DNA of 49,777 bases from DASYTH01 sp035762905. GTDB lineage: Bacteria > Actinomycetota > Actinomycetes > Mycobacteriales > Pseudonocardiaceae. Shown in pieces: positions 8,615-17,419 of this stretch; the stretch's first letter is position 1, and every line of letters begins with the position of its first letter. Below the pieces are notes generated by a model. It was not told the DNA's origin. It was given only the letters and a program-made list of their open reading frames with translations, and searched no databases. The translations under genes were made by a program, and so were the position numbers. The stretch covers positions 1-49,777 of the forward strand of contig NZ_DASUCC010000010.1 in assembly GCF_035762905.1 (NCBI RefSeq), in the 5' to 3' direction.

Positions 8615-9055
8615 ATGGCGTTCACGATCGAGGACGCCGTGCGGATCGCACGGCAGGCACACGAGGGCCAGGTCGACAAGTCCGGCCGGCCCTACATCGG
8701 CCATCCGCTGCGCGTGATGGACCGGGTCGAGGGCGAGTACGCCCGGATGGCCGCCGTGCTGCACGACGTCATCGAGGACACGACGGTGACCGCGGCCGAT
8801 CTGCTGGCCGCCGGCTGCCCGCCGCGCGTGGTGGACGCGGTGGTGGCGCTGAGCAAGAACGACGGCGAGCCGCGACCGGACTACCTGGCCCGAGTCGCCG
8901 CCGACGAGATCGCGATCGTGGTGAAGCGCGCCGACATCGCCGACAACATGTCCCCGCACCGGCTGGCCCGGCTCGACCAGTCCACCCAGAACCGCCTGCG
9001 CGCCAAGTACACCGAGGCGCTGCGGTTCCTGGACACACACCAGCCTTCGTCCTGA
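8615..9055 (+). CDS. HD-domain phosphohydrolase, single-domain RelA/SpoT-hydrolase-like
   Basis: A 146-aa protein consisting of one HD domain. ARQAHEGQVDKSGRPYIGHPLRVM (about 12-35, read in two parts), then AAVLHDVIEDT (HD pair near 52-53) and VKRADIADN give the metal-binding H...HD...D pattern of the hydrolase half of RelA/SpoT and of MESH1. A small alarmone hydrolase or nucleotidase role is plausible. No synthetase domain is present. ATG 8615 is preferred because the homologous domain begins there; GTG 8585 is an in-frame alternative. Confidence 0.75.
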   Translation: MAFTIEDAVRIARQAHEGQVDKSGRPYIGHPLRVMDRVEGEYARMAAVLHDVIEDTTVTAADLLAAGCPPRVVDAVVALSKNDGEPRPDYLARVAADEIAIVVKRADIADNMSPHRLARLDQSTQNRLRAKYTEALRFLDTHQPSS

Positions 9056-9101
9056 TGTCGCGGGCGGGCCGGCCGGTGCGTTGCCGTTCGGTCACCGTTC
9101 G

Positions 9102-9130
9102 TTGACACCGGCGCCGTCATTCAACAGACT
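9102..9130 (+). promoter_or_regulatory. Sigma70-type promoter of the liv operon
   Basis: TTGACA at 9102-9107 is a perfect -35. A 17-bp spacer leads to CAGACT at 9125-9130, which keeps the A at -10 position 2 and T at position 6. It is the only good promoter match between the HD gene and the substrate-binding protein gene and would give a leader of about 40 nt. Confidence 0.65.
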
Positions 9131-9142
9131 ACTTGCGCAAGT
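9131..9142. promoter_or_regulatory. 12-bp perfect palindrome at the liv transcription start (candidate operator)
   Basis: ACTTGCGCAAGT reads identically on both strands and begins directly after the -10 hexamer, so it should cover the transcription start. A dimeric repressor bound here would block initiation. The regulator is not identifiable; none is encoded beside the operon. Confidence 0.5.
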
Positions 9143-9178
9143 CAGCGAAAGTGTCGACTGCCAATGAAGGCTGGTGCG

Positions 9179-10393
9179 ATGAACGAGCGACGGTTGTCCC
9201 GAAGGGATGCGCTGGGTCTGGTGGGTGCGGCCGGCGCCGCACTGGCGCTGCCGGGGTGCGGCAGCAGCGTCGGCGGCGGTTCGGGCGGTGGTTCGGGTGG
9301 CGGGGGTTCGGTCAAGGTGGGACTGGTGATCCCGCAGGCCGGGGTGTACGCCCCGCTGGGCACCGACATGAAGCGGGCCTGGGATCTCTGGTTGGAGCGC
9401 AACGGCGGAAAGTTCGCCGACTACACGGTGTCCACCGTGGTCGGTGACGAGGGCGAGACCCCGCAGACCGGGGTGCCGGCGGTGCAGAAGCTGTTGCAGA
9501 ACGACCAGTGCGATCTGCTGGTGGGCATCGTGAGCTCGGCCACCGCGTTGGGCGTGCGGGACATGGTGACCGAGGCGAAGAAGGTGCTGGTGATCAGCAA
9601 CGCCGGTGCGGTCGACCTGACCGGCAAGGCGTCCTCGCCGTACGTGTGGCGCACCTCGTTCACCAATTCGCAGGTCTCCGCCGCGATGGGCAAGTACCTG
9701 GCGGACCAGGGTTTCAAGGATGCGGTGTACACGATCGCCCCGGACTACGCGGCCGGCGCCGAGGCGCTTGCCGGCTTCACCAAGGCGTTCCAGGCCGGCG
9801 GCGGCACGATCGCCGACACCGCCAAACCCGCGTTCGGCAAAACCCAGGACTACCAACCATTCCTGTCGGCCATCCGGTCGTCCGGCGCCAAGGCGACGTT
9901 CTGCTTCTTCGCCGGCGCCGAGGCGGTCGCGTTCGTCAAGCAGTACGCCCAGTTCGGTCTGGCCGGCACGATCCCCTTGTACGGCTCGGGTTTCCTCACC
10001 GAGGGCGGGGTGCTCACCGCCCAGGGCGACACCGCGCTCGGCGTGCAGACCTCGCTGCACTACACCAGCGAACTGGACAACCCGGCGAACAAGGAGTTCG
10101 TCGAGGCCTACCGCGGCAAGTACAACGAGGCGCCGACCGTCTACTCGGTACAGACCTGGGACGCCGCCGCGGTGCTCAACAAGGCGCTCGGGTCGGCCGG
10201 CGGGCTGGACGGCGACAGCGTGTCCAAGGCGCTCGGCGGGGTGGGCCCGGTCGAGGACAGCCCGCGCGGCACCTGGAGCTTCTCCGGGCAGACGCCCAAG
10301 CAGAAGTTCTACCTGCGCAAGGTGGACGGCCGCGACGGCGGTTACGTCAACACGGTGGTGGCCGACCTCGGCGAACTCACCCAGGACGTGTAA
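9179..10393 (+). CDS. livK: Branched-chain amino-acid-type ABC transporter, substrate-binding lipoprotein
   Basis: A 404-aa periplasmic-binding-protein-like lipoprotein of the Leu/Ile/Val or urea/amide receptor class. The N-terminus RRLSRRDALG is a twin-arginine signal, followed by a hydrophobic stretch and the lipobox LPGC (about residues 24-27), so it should be Tat-exported and lipid-anchored. A Gly/Ser-rich linker precedes VKVGLVIPQAGVYAPLG, the start of the type I binding fold. ATG 9179 was chosen because GAAGG lies 7 bp upstream and the protein then starts with a normal signal peptide; ATG 9164 is upstream in frame. It is first in the liv operon. The ligand is inferred only by family. 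Confidence 0.85.
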   Translation: MNERRLSRRDALGLVGAAGAALALPGCGSSVGGGSGGGSGGGGSVKVGLVIPQAGVYAPLGTDMKRAWDLWLERNGGKFADYTVSTVVGDEGETPQTGVPAVQKLLQNDQCDLLVGIVSSATALGVRDMVTEAKKVLVISNAGAVDLTGKASSPYVWRTSFTNSQVSAAMGKYLADQGFKDAVYTIAPDYAAGAEALAGFTKAFQAGGGTIADTAKPAFGKTQDYQPFLSAIRSSGAKATFCFFAGAEAVAFVKQYAQFGLAGTIPLYGSGFLTEGGVLTAQGDTALGVQTSLHYTSELDNPANKEFVEAYRGKYNEAPTVYSVQTWDAAAVLNKALGSAGGLDGDSVSKALGGVGPVEDSPRGTWSFSGQTPKQKFYLRKVDGRDGGYVNTVVADLGELTQDV

Positions 10394-11281
10394 GTGTTGT
10401 CCTGGCTGGATGCCAACCTGGTCAGCATCCTCAACGGCGTCGCGATCGGGTTCCTGCTGTTCATCCTCGCCATCGGCCTGTCGCTGATCTTCGGGATGAT
10501 GGACGTGCTCAACCTCGGGCACGGGGCGCTGTTCCTGGCCGGCGGCTACCTGGCCTGGGCGGTCGGCGGCAGCGATCCGGGCTGGGGTGGATTCCTGGCC
10601 GCGATCGCCCTGGCCGCGGTGGCCGGGCTGGTCTGCGGCGGGGCACTGGCCGGGATGGTCGAGCCGCTGCGCCGCCGCGGTCATCTCGACCAGGCGCTGC
10701 TCACCCTCGGCGTGGCACTGGTGGTCGCCGAACTGCTCGCGATGCTGTTCGGCCGCGACGTCCGCGCGGTGAACCCGCCGCCCGGACTGGACCGGACCGT
10801 GCTGGTGCTCGGCGAGCCGTATCCGGTGTACCGCCTGGTGCTGATCGCCGCCGGTGCCGGGCTCGCGGTCGTGACGCACCTGGTGGTCGAGCGCACCACG
10901 GTGGGTGCCCTGGTCCGGGCGACCGTGGCCGACCGGGAGATGGTGTCGGCCATCGGCGTCGACAACCGCCGCGTGCGGTTCGCCGTGCTGGGCCTGGGTT
11001 CCCTGGCCGCGGCGGTGGCCGGGGTGCTCGGTGCGCCGATCTACGGTGCCCGGCCGGGACTGGACGCCACGGTGCTGATCCTGGCGCTGGTCGTGGTCGT
11101 GATCGGCGGGCTCGGCTCGGTGCGCGGTGCGCTGATCGGCGCGCTGCTGATCGGCCAGATCGAGTCGCTCGGCCGCGCGCTGCTGGCCGACGCGGCCTCG
11201 TTCATCCTGTTCGGGGCGCTGGCGATCGTGCTCATCGTTCGCCCGCAAGGATTGTTCGCCGGTCCGGGAGCCCGGTCATGA
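10394..11281 (+). CDS. livH: Branched-chain amino-acid-type ABC permease LivH
   Basis: A 295-aa inner-membrane permease with about eight hydrophobic segments. The N-terminal part contains GLSLIFGMMDVLNLGHGALFLAG in outline, the family signature with the conserved NLGHG turn. The loop VERTTVGALVRATVADREMVSAIG contacts the ATPase (EAA-like coupling loop). GTG 10394 follows the livK stop immediately. The stop overlaps the livM ATG (ATGA). Confidence 0.9.
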   Translation: MLSWLDANLVSILNGVAIGFLLFILAIGLSLIFGMMDVLNLGHGALFLAGGYLAWAVGGSDPGWGGFLAAIALAAVAGLVCGGALAGMVEPLRRRGHLDQALLTLGVALVVAELLAMLFGRDVRAVNPPPGLDRTVLVLGEPYPVYRLVLIAAGAGLAVVTHLVVERTTVGALVRATVADREMVSAIGVDNRRVRFAVLGLGSLAAAVAGVLGAPIYGARPGLDATVLILALVVVVIGGLGSVRGALIGALLIGQIESLGRALLADAASFILFGALAIVLIVRPQGLFAGPGARS

Positions 11282-12240
11282 TCGCACCACCGGTGCACAC
11301 CGGCCGGTACCTGGGCGGCGCGGCGGTGGTCTTCCTTGCCGCCGCACCGCTTTTCCTCGCTCCGTACGCGACCACCACGCTCACAAGGATGCTGGTCTTC
11401 GCCCTGCTGGCGGCGAGCCTCGACCTGCTCGTCGGCGTGACCGGGCTGCCCTCGCTCGGCCACGCCGCCTACTTCGGGGTCGGTGCCTACGCCGCCGCCT
11501 GGTTCACCAAGAACGTCACCGCCACCGGCCCGGTCCCGGTGCTGGTCGCGTTGGCCGCCGGGGCCGCCACCGCGGCCGCCACCGGGTGGGTCGCGGTGCG
11601 CACGCACGGGGTGTTCTTCCTGATGCTCACCCTGGCCATCGGCGAGATCGTCGCGCAGGCCGCGGAAACCTGGGAGCCGGTGACCGGCGGCTCCAATGGG
11701 CTCTACGGCGTGCCGTCGACCAGGATCGCCGGATCCCCACTGGATGTCGCCGGCCTGTACTGGTACGTGCTCGCCGTGTTCCTGGCCGGCTTTCTGGTGC
11801 TGTGGCTGGTGTCCCGCTCCCCGTTCGGCGCGGCGCTGCGCGGCATCCGGGACAACGAGCCGCGGATGCGGGCGCTCGGCTATGCCACCCGGCCCTACAA
11901 GTTCGTCGCGTTCGTGATCGCCGGCGCGGTGGCCGGGCTGGCCGGCGGGCTGCTGGCCGCGCAGCAGCGGCTGGTCACCCCGGCCGATCTCGGCTTCACC
12001 ACCGCCGCTCTCGCGCTGCTCGCGGTGATCATCGGTGGCGCCGGCAGCCTGTGGGGCCCGTGCCTCGGCGCCGCGCTGGTGATCGTGGTGCGCGACGTGG
12101 TCGGCCCGGATCTGGGCGGCCACGGCCCGTTGCTGCTCGGCCTGGTGTTCATCCTGGTGGTCTACCTGCTGCCCCGGGGCGCGGCCGGACTGCGGCCGCC
12201 AGGGCGGCGACCCGTGCGGGAGGAGGCGAGCCGGATATGA
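11278..12240 (+). CDS. livM: Branched-chain amino-acid-type ABC permease LivM
   Basis: A 320-aa permease with multiple membrane spans. LLVGVTGLPSLGHAAYFGVGAYAAA in outline is the LivM signature (SLGHAAYFG), and SPFGAALRGIRDNEPRMRALGY is the cytoplasmic coupling loop. It pairs with LivH to form the channel. It starts at ATG 11278 in the livH stop and ends in the livG start, so the permeases and ATPase are coupled. Confidence 0.9.
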   Translation: MIAPPVHTGRYLGGAAVVFLAAAPLFLAPYATTTLTRMLVFALLAASLDLLVGVTGLPSLGHAAYFGVGAYAAAWFTKNVTATGPVPVLVALAAGAATAAATGWVAVRTHGVFFLMLTLAIGEIVAQAAETWEPVTGGSNGLYGVPSTRIAGSPLDVAGLYWYVLAVFLAGFLVLWLVSRSPFGAALRGIRDNEPRMRALGYATRPYKFVAFVIAGAVAGLAGGLLAAQQRLVTPADLGFTTAALALLAVIIGGAGSLWGPCLGAALVIVVRDVVGPDLGGHGPLLLGLVFILVVYLLPRGAAGLRPPGRRPVREEASRI

Positions 12241-13031
12241 GCGCGGCGGTGTCCTGTCGGTCGGTGGGTCGGACGTTCGGCGCGTTGCGCGTCGTCGATG
12301 GGGTCGATCTGGAGGTTCGGCCCGGTGCCCGGCACGCGCTGATCGGTCCGAACGGTGCGGGGAAGACGACACTGCTCCGGTTGGTCACCGGTCTGCTCCG
12401 GGTGTCCGAGGGTTCGGTCGAGCTGGCCGGCCGGGACATCACCAGGCTCTCCGAGGTGCGCCGGGCCCGGCTCGGCATCGGCCAGACCCTCCAGCACGCC
12501 AGCCTGTTCGGCTCGATGACCGCGGCCGAGAACGTCGCGCTGGCGGTGCGCCGGCACGAGCGCGGCGGGATCCGCGTCGTACCCGTGCGGGAACGCGCGG
12601 TCTGGGCCCGGGTGGATCAGCTGCTGGCCGAGGTCGGCCTGGCCGGTCGGGGCGGCGTCGTCGCGGCCCGGCTGGCGCACGGGGAACGCAAGCAGCTCGA
12701 GGTGGCCCTGGCCCTGGCTTGCCGGCCACGGGTGCTGCTGATGGACGAGCCGGCCGCCGGAATGTCCACCGCCGAACGGACCGCGCTCGCCGAGTTGGTG
12801 CGCGGGTTGCCTGAGCGGGTCACCGTCCTGTTCGTCGAGCACGACCTGGACCTGGTCTTCGAGCTGGCCACCGAGGTGACCGTGCTCAGTCTGGGCCGGG
12901 TGCTGCTCACCGGTTCCCCCGAGGCGGTCCGGGCCAGCGCCGAGGTGCGCCGGGCCTATCTCGGCACCACAAGGGCGGAACCCTTGTTCCTGCCCCCGGT
13001 CCGCGGAGGCGCCGATGTTCCTACGAGTTGA
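12237..13031 (+). CDS. livG: Branched-chain amino-acid-type ABC ATPase LivG
   Basis: A 264-aa ABC ATPase. Walker A is GPNGAGKTT (about 37-45), the signature loop is the variant LAHGERKQLEVA in place of LSGGQ, Walker B plus catalytic Glu is LLMDEPAAG, and the H-loop is VLFVEHD. The LAHGERKQ variant is normal for LivG. It overlaps livM by ATGA and livF by 17 bp. Confidence 0.9.
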   Translation: MSAAVSCRSVGRTFGALRVVDGVDLEVRPGARHALIGPNGAGKTTLLRLVTGLLRVSEGSVELAGRDITRLSEVRRARLGIGQTLQHASLFGSMTAAENVALAVRRHERGGIRVVPVRERAVWARVDQLLAEVGLAGRGGVVAARLAHGERKQLEVALALACRPRVLLMDEPAAGMSTAERTALAELVRGLPERVTVLFVEHDLDLVFELATEVTVLSLGRVLLTGSPEAVRASAEVRRAYLGTTRAEPLFLPPVRGGADVPTS

Positions 13032-13710
13032 CGGTCTCACCGCCGGATACGCGGGCAGCACGGTGATCCGCGACGTCACCTTCGACCTGGCCCGAGGCGG
13101 CGCGCTCGGCCTGCTCGGCCGCAACGGCGCCGGCAAGACCACGCTGATCATGACCATGATGGGCCTGGTTTCGCCGTCCGCCGGGTCGGTTCACCTGGAC
13201 GGCACGGACATCGCCGGCCGGCGCCCGGACCGGATCGCCCGCGCGGGCGTCGCGCTGGTGCCGCAGGGCCGGCGAATCTGGCCACCGCTCACCGTTTCCG
13301 AGCACCTCACGCTGGCCGGCCGCCGGCCCGGCCCGAACTGGACCGTGGACCGCGTCCTGGAAACCTTTCCCGCGCTCGGTGCCCGCCTCCGCCATCCCGC
13401 CGGTCGGCTCTCCGGCGGCGAGCAGCAGATGCTGGCCATCGCCCGCGCCCTGCTCACCAACCCCGCGTTGGTCCTTCTGGACGAACCCTCCGAGGGCCTT
13501 GCACCGTCCATAGTGGACTCGATAGCCACCATTCTCAACACGCTGAAGTCCGACGGCAGCACCATCCTGCTCGTCGAGCAGGATCTGCACCTGGCCTTCG
13601 CCACCTGCGAGGAGATCGCGATCCTGGACAAGGGCACCATCGCCCACCGCGCCCCCACCCGGGATTTTCGGCACGACGAGGCGACCGCCCACCGTCTCCT
13701 CGGCGTCTGA
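13015..13710 (+). CDS. livF: Branched-chain amino-acid-type ABC ATPase LivF
   Basis: A 231-aa ABC ATPase, partner of LivG. Walker A is GRNGAGKTT (about 35-43), the Q-loop region has LVPQGRRIWPPLTV, the signature is LSGGEQQML, Walker B is LVLLDEPSEGL, and the H-loop is ILLVEQD with Gln replacing His, as is usual in LivF. It is last in the five-gene liv operon. No terminator hairpin was seen directly after the stop. Confidence 0.9.
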   Translation: MFLRVDGLTAGYAGSTVIRDVTFDLARGGALGLLGRNGAGKTTLIMTMMGLVSPSAGSVHLDGTDIAGRRPDRIARAGVALVPQGRRIWPPLTVSEHLTLAGRRPGPNWTVDRVLETFPALGARLRHPAGRLSGGEQQMLAIARALLTNPALVLLDEPSEGLAPSIVDSIATILNTLKSDGSTILLVEQDLHLAFATCEEIAILDKGTIAHRAPTRDFRHDEATAHRLLGV

Positions 13711-13810
13711 CGGTCGTTAGATATAGGTCAGTTGACCGATGTCTCGGCAAGCCGATACGGCGAGGGTTGCCTGCATGCCCGCTTCTGGGCCCGGACCGAG
13801 AGGTGATGTG

Positions 13811-14095
13811 GTGACTGCGCCGGACTGGCATGACGAGCTGGTGCTCATGGCCGAGCTGTCGAGCGTCAACAACCAGATCGCCCGGTACGTGCTCCGGTTG
13901 CTCGACGCGGACGCCGGACGCCGGGAGCCGGTGAGCACCCTCGACGAGGGCATGCTGGGGTCCCGGCTCGTGGACCTTGGCCACGCATTGCAGGATCACG
14001 CCGCCGAGCGGGCAGCGCGAATGGCCGAAAGGCGAATCGTTCGCGAGGTCCCAGGCAGGCTGGTACGTCAGATCCAGTCCTGCGACAAGCCATGA
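13811..14095 (+). CDS. Small helical hypothetical protein
   Basis: A 94-aa soluble, charged, helical protein (LVLMAELSSVNNQIARYVLRLLDADAG in outline, then LVDLGHALQDHAAERAARMAERR). GTG 13811 was chosen because GAGAGGTGA ends about 5 bp upstream; GTG 13808 and ATG 13775 are in-frame alternatives. No domain recognised. It lies 100 bp after livF and could be cotranscribed with it or read from its own promoter. Confidence 0.55.
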   Translation: MTAPDWHDELVLMAELSSVNNQIARYVLRLLDADAGRREPVSTLDEGMLGSRLVDLGHALQDHAAERAARMAERRIVREVPGRLVRQIQSCDKP

Positions 14096-14178
14096 GCTAC
14101 CCCTGGGACGTGGGCGTCACAATGGCCGGCCACCGGGACCCCGCGACACACGAACAAATGGACGGACAAACCAATCCG

Positions 14179-14307
14179 CTAATTGCTGATCATCTCCACT
14201 CCGTCGTGGGTCATGCCCGGATCGGCGCTGGCGACCAGCGCACTCTGTGCCCAAAAGATCGCCAAAGCGGATACTACGACGGCAACGATCATCCTCAGAA
14301 CACGCAT
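14179..14307 (-). CDS. 42-aa secreted peptide precursor
   Basis: A 42-codon gene with a strong ribosome site, GGGGAGG, 6 bp before the ATG at 14307. The product has a basic N-terminus (MRVLRM), a hydrophobic core (IVAVVVSALAIFWAQSALV) and an A-x-A type cleavage site (ASA) before Asp29. Cleavage would release DPGMTHDGVEMISN, 14 residues. It is divergent from the LuxR/LAL regulator at 14598, with only the intergenic promoter region between them. Secretion and processing are inferred from composition. A signalling or small envelope role is possible. A longer in-frame reading upstream lacks a ribosome site. Confidence 0.6.
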   Translation of the reverse strand: MRVLRMIVAVVVSALAIFWAQSALVASADPGMTHDGVEMISN

Positions 14308-14332
14308 GTTGGCCTCCCCGACATAGGCCTTG

Positions 14333-14349
14333 AATGGTGGAATACCATT
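14333..14349. promoter_or_regulatory. Inverted repeat upstream of the 42-aa secreted peptide gene
   Basis: AATGGT-GGAAT-ACCATT, 6-bp arms with a 5-bp spacer, lies 26 bp before the peptide ATG on its 5' side, where a promoter would be. It may be an operator; the regulator is unknown. Confidence 0.35.
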
Positions 14350-14561
14350 AACGGGGGCCCCGCAATCCTGTCCCAGCTCACGGTCGGTGCGGTCGGCATA
14401 TGTGTGGCGAAACCTACCGTTATGGTGAGCAAAGAGTGACAGCACACATTTAATAAAAGATTAATCTAGGGTTAACAGATGGTGAACGACTGATACCGGA
14501 TTTGTCGCGGCAACGTCCCTGCCTGCACAACGACGGATGCCACTAGGTGACCAGTTGGGCG

Positions 14562-14590
14562 TTGTTCGCGAGCGGTTCAGGTCGTACTGT
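14562..14590 (+). promoter_or_regulatory. Probable leaderless promoter of the LuxR/LAL gene
   Basis: TTGTTC at 14562-14567, a 17-bp spacer, and TACTGT at 14585-14590 are followed by seven bases and then ATG 14598. Transcription would start at or next to the ATG. This supports 14598 as the start, since no well-spaced ribosome site precedes it. Confidence 0.5.
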
Positions 14591-14597
14591 CGGAGAT

Positions 14598-17414
14598 ATG
14601 CGGGGTACCGTCACCCTTATCGGGCGCGATGCGGAGATCGACAGACTCGAAAAATGGATTAAGGATCTTGTTTCTGGAACCGGGCGGGCGGTACTGATCG
14701 AGGGTGAGCCCGGCATTGGCAAGTCCTCACTGGCGCGAACCGCGGCGACAGTGGCCGAGCGGCACGGTTGCCAGGTCTTCCGGGCCGCGGCCGACGAGCT
14801 TGGTCAGGACCTCCCGTTACAACCGCTGCTGGATGCCATGCGGGTCCGGGAAACCGGAGAACCACGGCTGGCCACCATCCTGCGGCTGCTGCACGGCGAA
14901 TTGATCAGCAATGGCGCCGATCCGGCCATTGCGGCCGCGGAACAAATGTTGACCTTGATGGCCGAGTTGTGCTCGGCTGCCCCGACCGTCCTGATCGTCG
15001 ATGATCTCCAATGGGCCGACCAGACGACGATCAGCGTGTGGGAATGGCTGGCCCGATCGGCCGACCGTTCGCCCCTGCTGCTGATCGGCACCACCCGGCC
15101 GGTGCCCCAACGGGACGAGCTGCTCGCGCTGCAGCGCGCGGTCGGCGACGCCAGCACGATCCGGCTCGACGGCCTACCCGACCCCGCCGTGGTCGACCTG
15201 ATCGCCACGATCGCCGACGGCAAGCCCGGCAGCCATCTCCTCGAGCTTGCCGGCGGCGCGGCCGGGAACCCTCTTTACCTGACCGAACTCGTCGACGCCC
15301 TGACCCGGTCCACCCGCCTGACCACTACCGACGCCGGTCTCGTCGAGGCGACCGCCGGACCCGTCCCGGACTCTCTGGTGGCCGCCATCGCACACCGGTT
15401 GGACTTCGTGCCGCGGGAGGCCCGCGCGGTCCTGCGCGGTGCCGCCCTGCTCGGCGTCGAGTTCTTGGCTTCGGACCTGGCGATCGTGCTGGGCCGCCGG
15501 ATCGCCGAGTTGGTCCCGGCCATCGAGGAGGCCCGTGCGGCAGGTGTGCTCGAGGAGACCGGCGAGACGCTGTCTTTCCGGCACCCGCTGATCCGTACGG
15601 CGCTCTACGACGACATCCCGGTGTCGGTCCGGGCGGCCTGGCACGGCGAAGCGGCCACCGCGTTGGCCGAGGCGGGCGCACCGACCCTGCGGGTAGCCCG
15701 GCAGCTGCTGCGCGCGGTCCGCTCGCCCGGCGCCGGCCCGCTGGACGAAACGCTGCTCAACTGGCTGGTCGGAGCGGCCCCGACGCTCATCGCCCAGTCC
15801 CCGAAGGCGGCGATCGAGCTGCTTCGGCAAGGCAGCGCGAGATCACCGGCGACCACGGAGCGGGGCGCGGTGCTGGCCTGCCGGCTGGCCGACGCGCTGC
15901 ACCGCACCGGTGAGCCCGCAGAGGCCGAACGGGTCGCCGCCAACGCGATGAACGTGATCACCGATCCGGACCTGCTGGTCGACCTGCACTGGACGATGAC
16001 GCAGTGCCGAACGCTGGAGGGCAGAGCGGAGGATTCGCTCGAGGAGTTGTCCTCGGCTCTGGTGGTGCCGTCGATCTCCGCGCGGCAGCGGGCCCGGCTG
16101 CTGGTGTTGACCGCGCGGGCGCACCGCAATCTCGGCGAGGTCAGCGTGGCCGGGCAGGTGGCTCGCGAGGCGTTGCAGACCGCCGAGAAGGCCGGCGACC
16201 AGTGGGCGATCGGTTGGTCCCTGCATGTGCTGATCATCGTGTCGGTGATGCGCGGCGACGTCGGGGCCGCCCTGCCGCTGTTCGAGCGGGCATTGCGGGT
16301 CGTCGGCAGCAACCCTGGCCTGACCGATCTGGGGCTGCTGCTGGAGATCAACCAGGCGGTCGCGCTCGGCGACATGGACCGCTACACCGAGGCGATCGCC
16401 GCGGCCGAGCGGGTGCGTCAGCGCGCCGACCATGCCGGCAGCCTGGTCCGCCTGGCGCAGGCGCAATGCGCGCTCGGCGAGCTGTTGTTCGAGGTCGGCC
16501 GCTGGGACGACGCACAGGCCGAGGTGGAGGTGCTGCCGGACGAGTTCAAGGACCCCGGCGCCACCTGCTGCGACCGCGGGGTCGCCGCCGCGATCGCCTT
16601 CCACCGCGGCGATCCGGAGGCCGGGCGGCAACATCTGAGTCTGGCCGAGCCGAGCGCCGAGCGGATCGGCAACCGCGTGGTAGCCAGCCTGACCCTGGCC
16701 AGGAGCCTGGACCAGGAAATCGCCGGCGCCCCGGACGAGGCCCTCGCCGTACTCACCGCCGGCGTCACCAACCACGCCGAAGAGCTGGAGGAGATGGAGG
16801 ATCTGCTGCCGGAGGCGGCCCGGCTGGCGGTGTCCACCAACACCGTGGACACCGCCGTTGACATCGCTGCCCAGGCCGCCAGCCTGGCGCTGCGGTCCCA
16901 GGTTCCGCACCGGCTCGCCGCAGATGCCTACTGCCGCGGCCTGCTCGACGACGACCCGGGACTGTTGCTGCAGGCCGCCGATCGCTACCGCGAGGCGGCC
17001 CGCCCGCTGTTGCGCGCCAAGGCCTTTGAGGCGGCGGCCCTCGCGTTCGCCGGCCGCGGTGACCGGACCCCCGCCCGGGCCGCGTTCACCCGCGCCGACG
17101 ATCTGTACGGCAGCCTCGGGGCGCGGTGGGATCTGGCTCATCTGCGTGCGCAGCTGCGCCGGCACGGCATCCGGCGCGGGCCCCGGGCCAAGCACCGGCA
17201 GGATCGGGTCGGCTGGAACAGCCTCACCCCCACCGAGGTCCGGATCGCCCGCATGGTCGCCGAGGGTCTTCCCAACCGGGCGATAGCCGAGCACCTGGTG
17301 CTCTCCCCGCGCACCGTCGGCACCCACGTCTCGCACATTCTGGCCAAGCTGGGCTTGCGGTCCAGGATCGACATCGCTCGCGAGGTGGCCGGCCATCAGC
17401 AGGTGTCCCATTGA
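14598..17414 (+). CDS. Large LuxR-family (LAL) ATP-binding transcriptional regulator
   Basis: A 938-aa cytoplasmic regulator. Walker A GEPGIGKS (about 36-43) and Walker B VLIVDDLQWAD (about 131-141) form an AAA/STAND-type ATPase. A long TPR-like helical region fills about 350-850. A C-terminal LuxR HTH (about 873-935) contains LTPTEVRIARMVAEGLPNRAIAEHLVLSPRTVGTHVSHIL in pieces. This is the architecture of MalT/LAL activators, which sense a ligand through the helical repeats and oligomerise with ATP. It is divergent from the secreted-peptide gene and upstream of the CE15 gene; either could be a target (inference). GTG 14547 is an alternative start. Confidence 0.9.
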   Translation: MRGTVTLIGRDAEIDRLEKWIKDLVSGTGRAVLIEGEPGIGKSSLARTAATVAERHGCQVFRAAADELGQDLPLQPLLDAMRVRETGEPRLATILRLLHGELISNGADPAIAAAEQMLTLMAELCSAAPTVLIVDDLQWADQTTISVWEWLARSADRSPLLLIGTTRPVPQRDELLALQRAVGDASTIRLDGLPDPAVVDLIATIADGKPGSHLLELAGGAAGNPLYLTELVDALTRSTRLTTTDAGLVEATAGPVPDSLVAAIAHRLDFVPREARAVLRGAALLGVEFLASDLAIVLGRRIAELVPAIEEARAAGVLEETGETLSFRHPLIRTALYDDIPVSVRAAWHGEAATALAEAGAPTLRVARQLLRAVRSPGAGPLDETLLNWLVGAAPTLIAQSPKAAIELLRQGSARSPATTERGAVLACRLADALHRTGEPAEAERVAANAMNVITDPDLLVDLHWTMTQCRTLEGRAEDSLEELSSALVVPSISARQRARLLVLTARAHRNLGEVSVAGQVAREALQTAEKAGDQWAIGWSLHVLIIVSVMRGDVGAALPLFERALRVVGSNPGLTDLGLLLEINQAVALGDMDRYTEAIAAAERVRQRADHAGSLVRLAQAQCALGELLFEVGRWDDAQAEVEVLPDEFKDPGATCCDRGVAAAIAFHRGDPEAGRQHLSLAEPSAERIGNRVVASLTLARSLDQEIAGAPDEALAVLTAGVTNHAEELEEMEDLLPEAARLAVSTNTVDTAVDIAAQAASLALRSQVPHRLAADAYCRGLLDDDPGLLLQAADRYREAARPLLRAKAFEAAALAFAGRGDRTPARAAFTRADDLYGSLGARWDLAHLRAQLRRHGIRRGPRAKHRQDRVGWNSLTPTEVRIARMVAEGLPNRAIAEHLVLSPRTVGTHVSHILAKLGLRSRIDIAREVAGHQQVSH

Positions 17415-17419
17415 AAGTT

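Noticed and set aside
9092..11248. A 718-aa minus-strand frame opposite livK and livH
   Set aside because: Antisense to obvious transporter genes; His/Gln/Arg-rich without domain structure.
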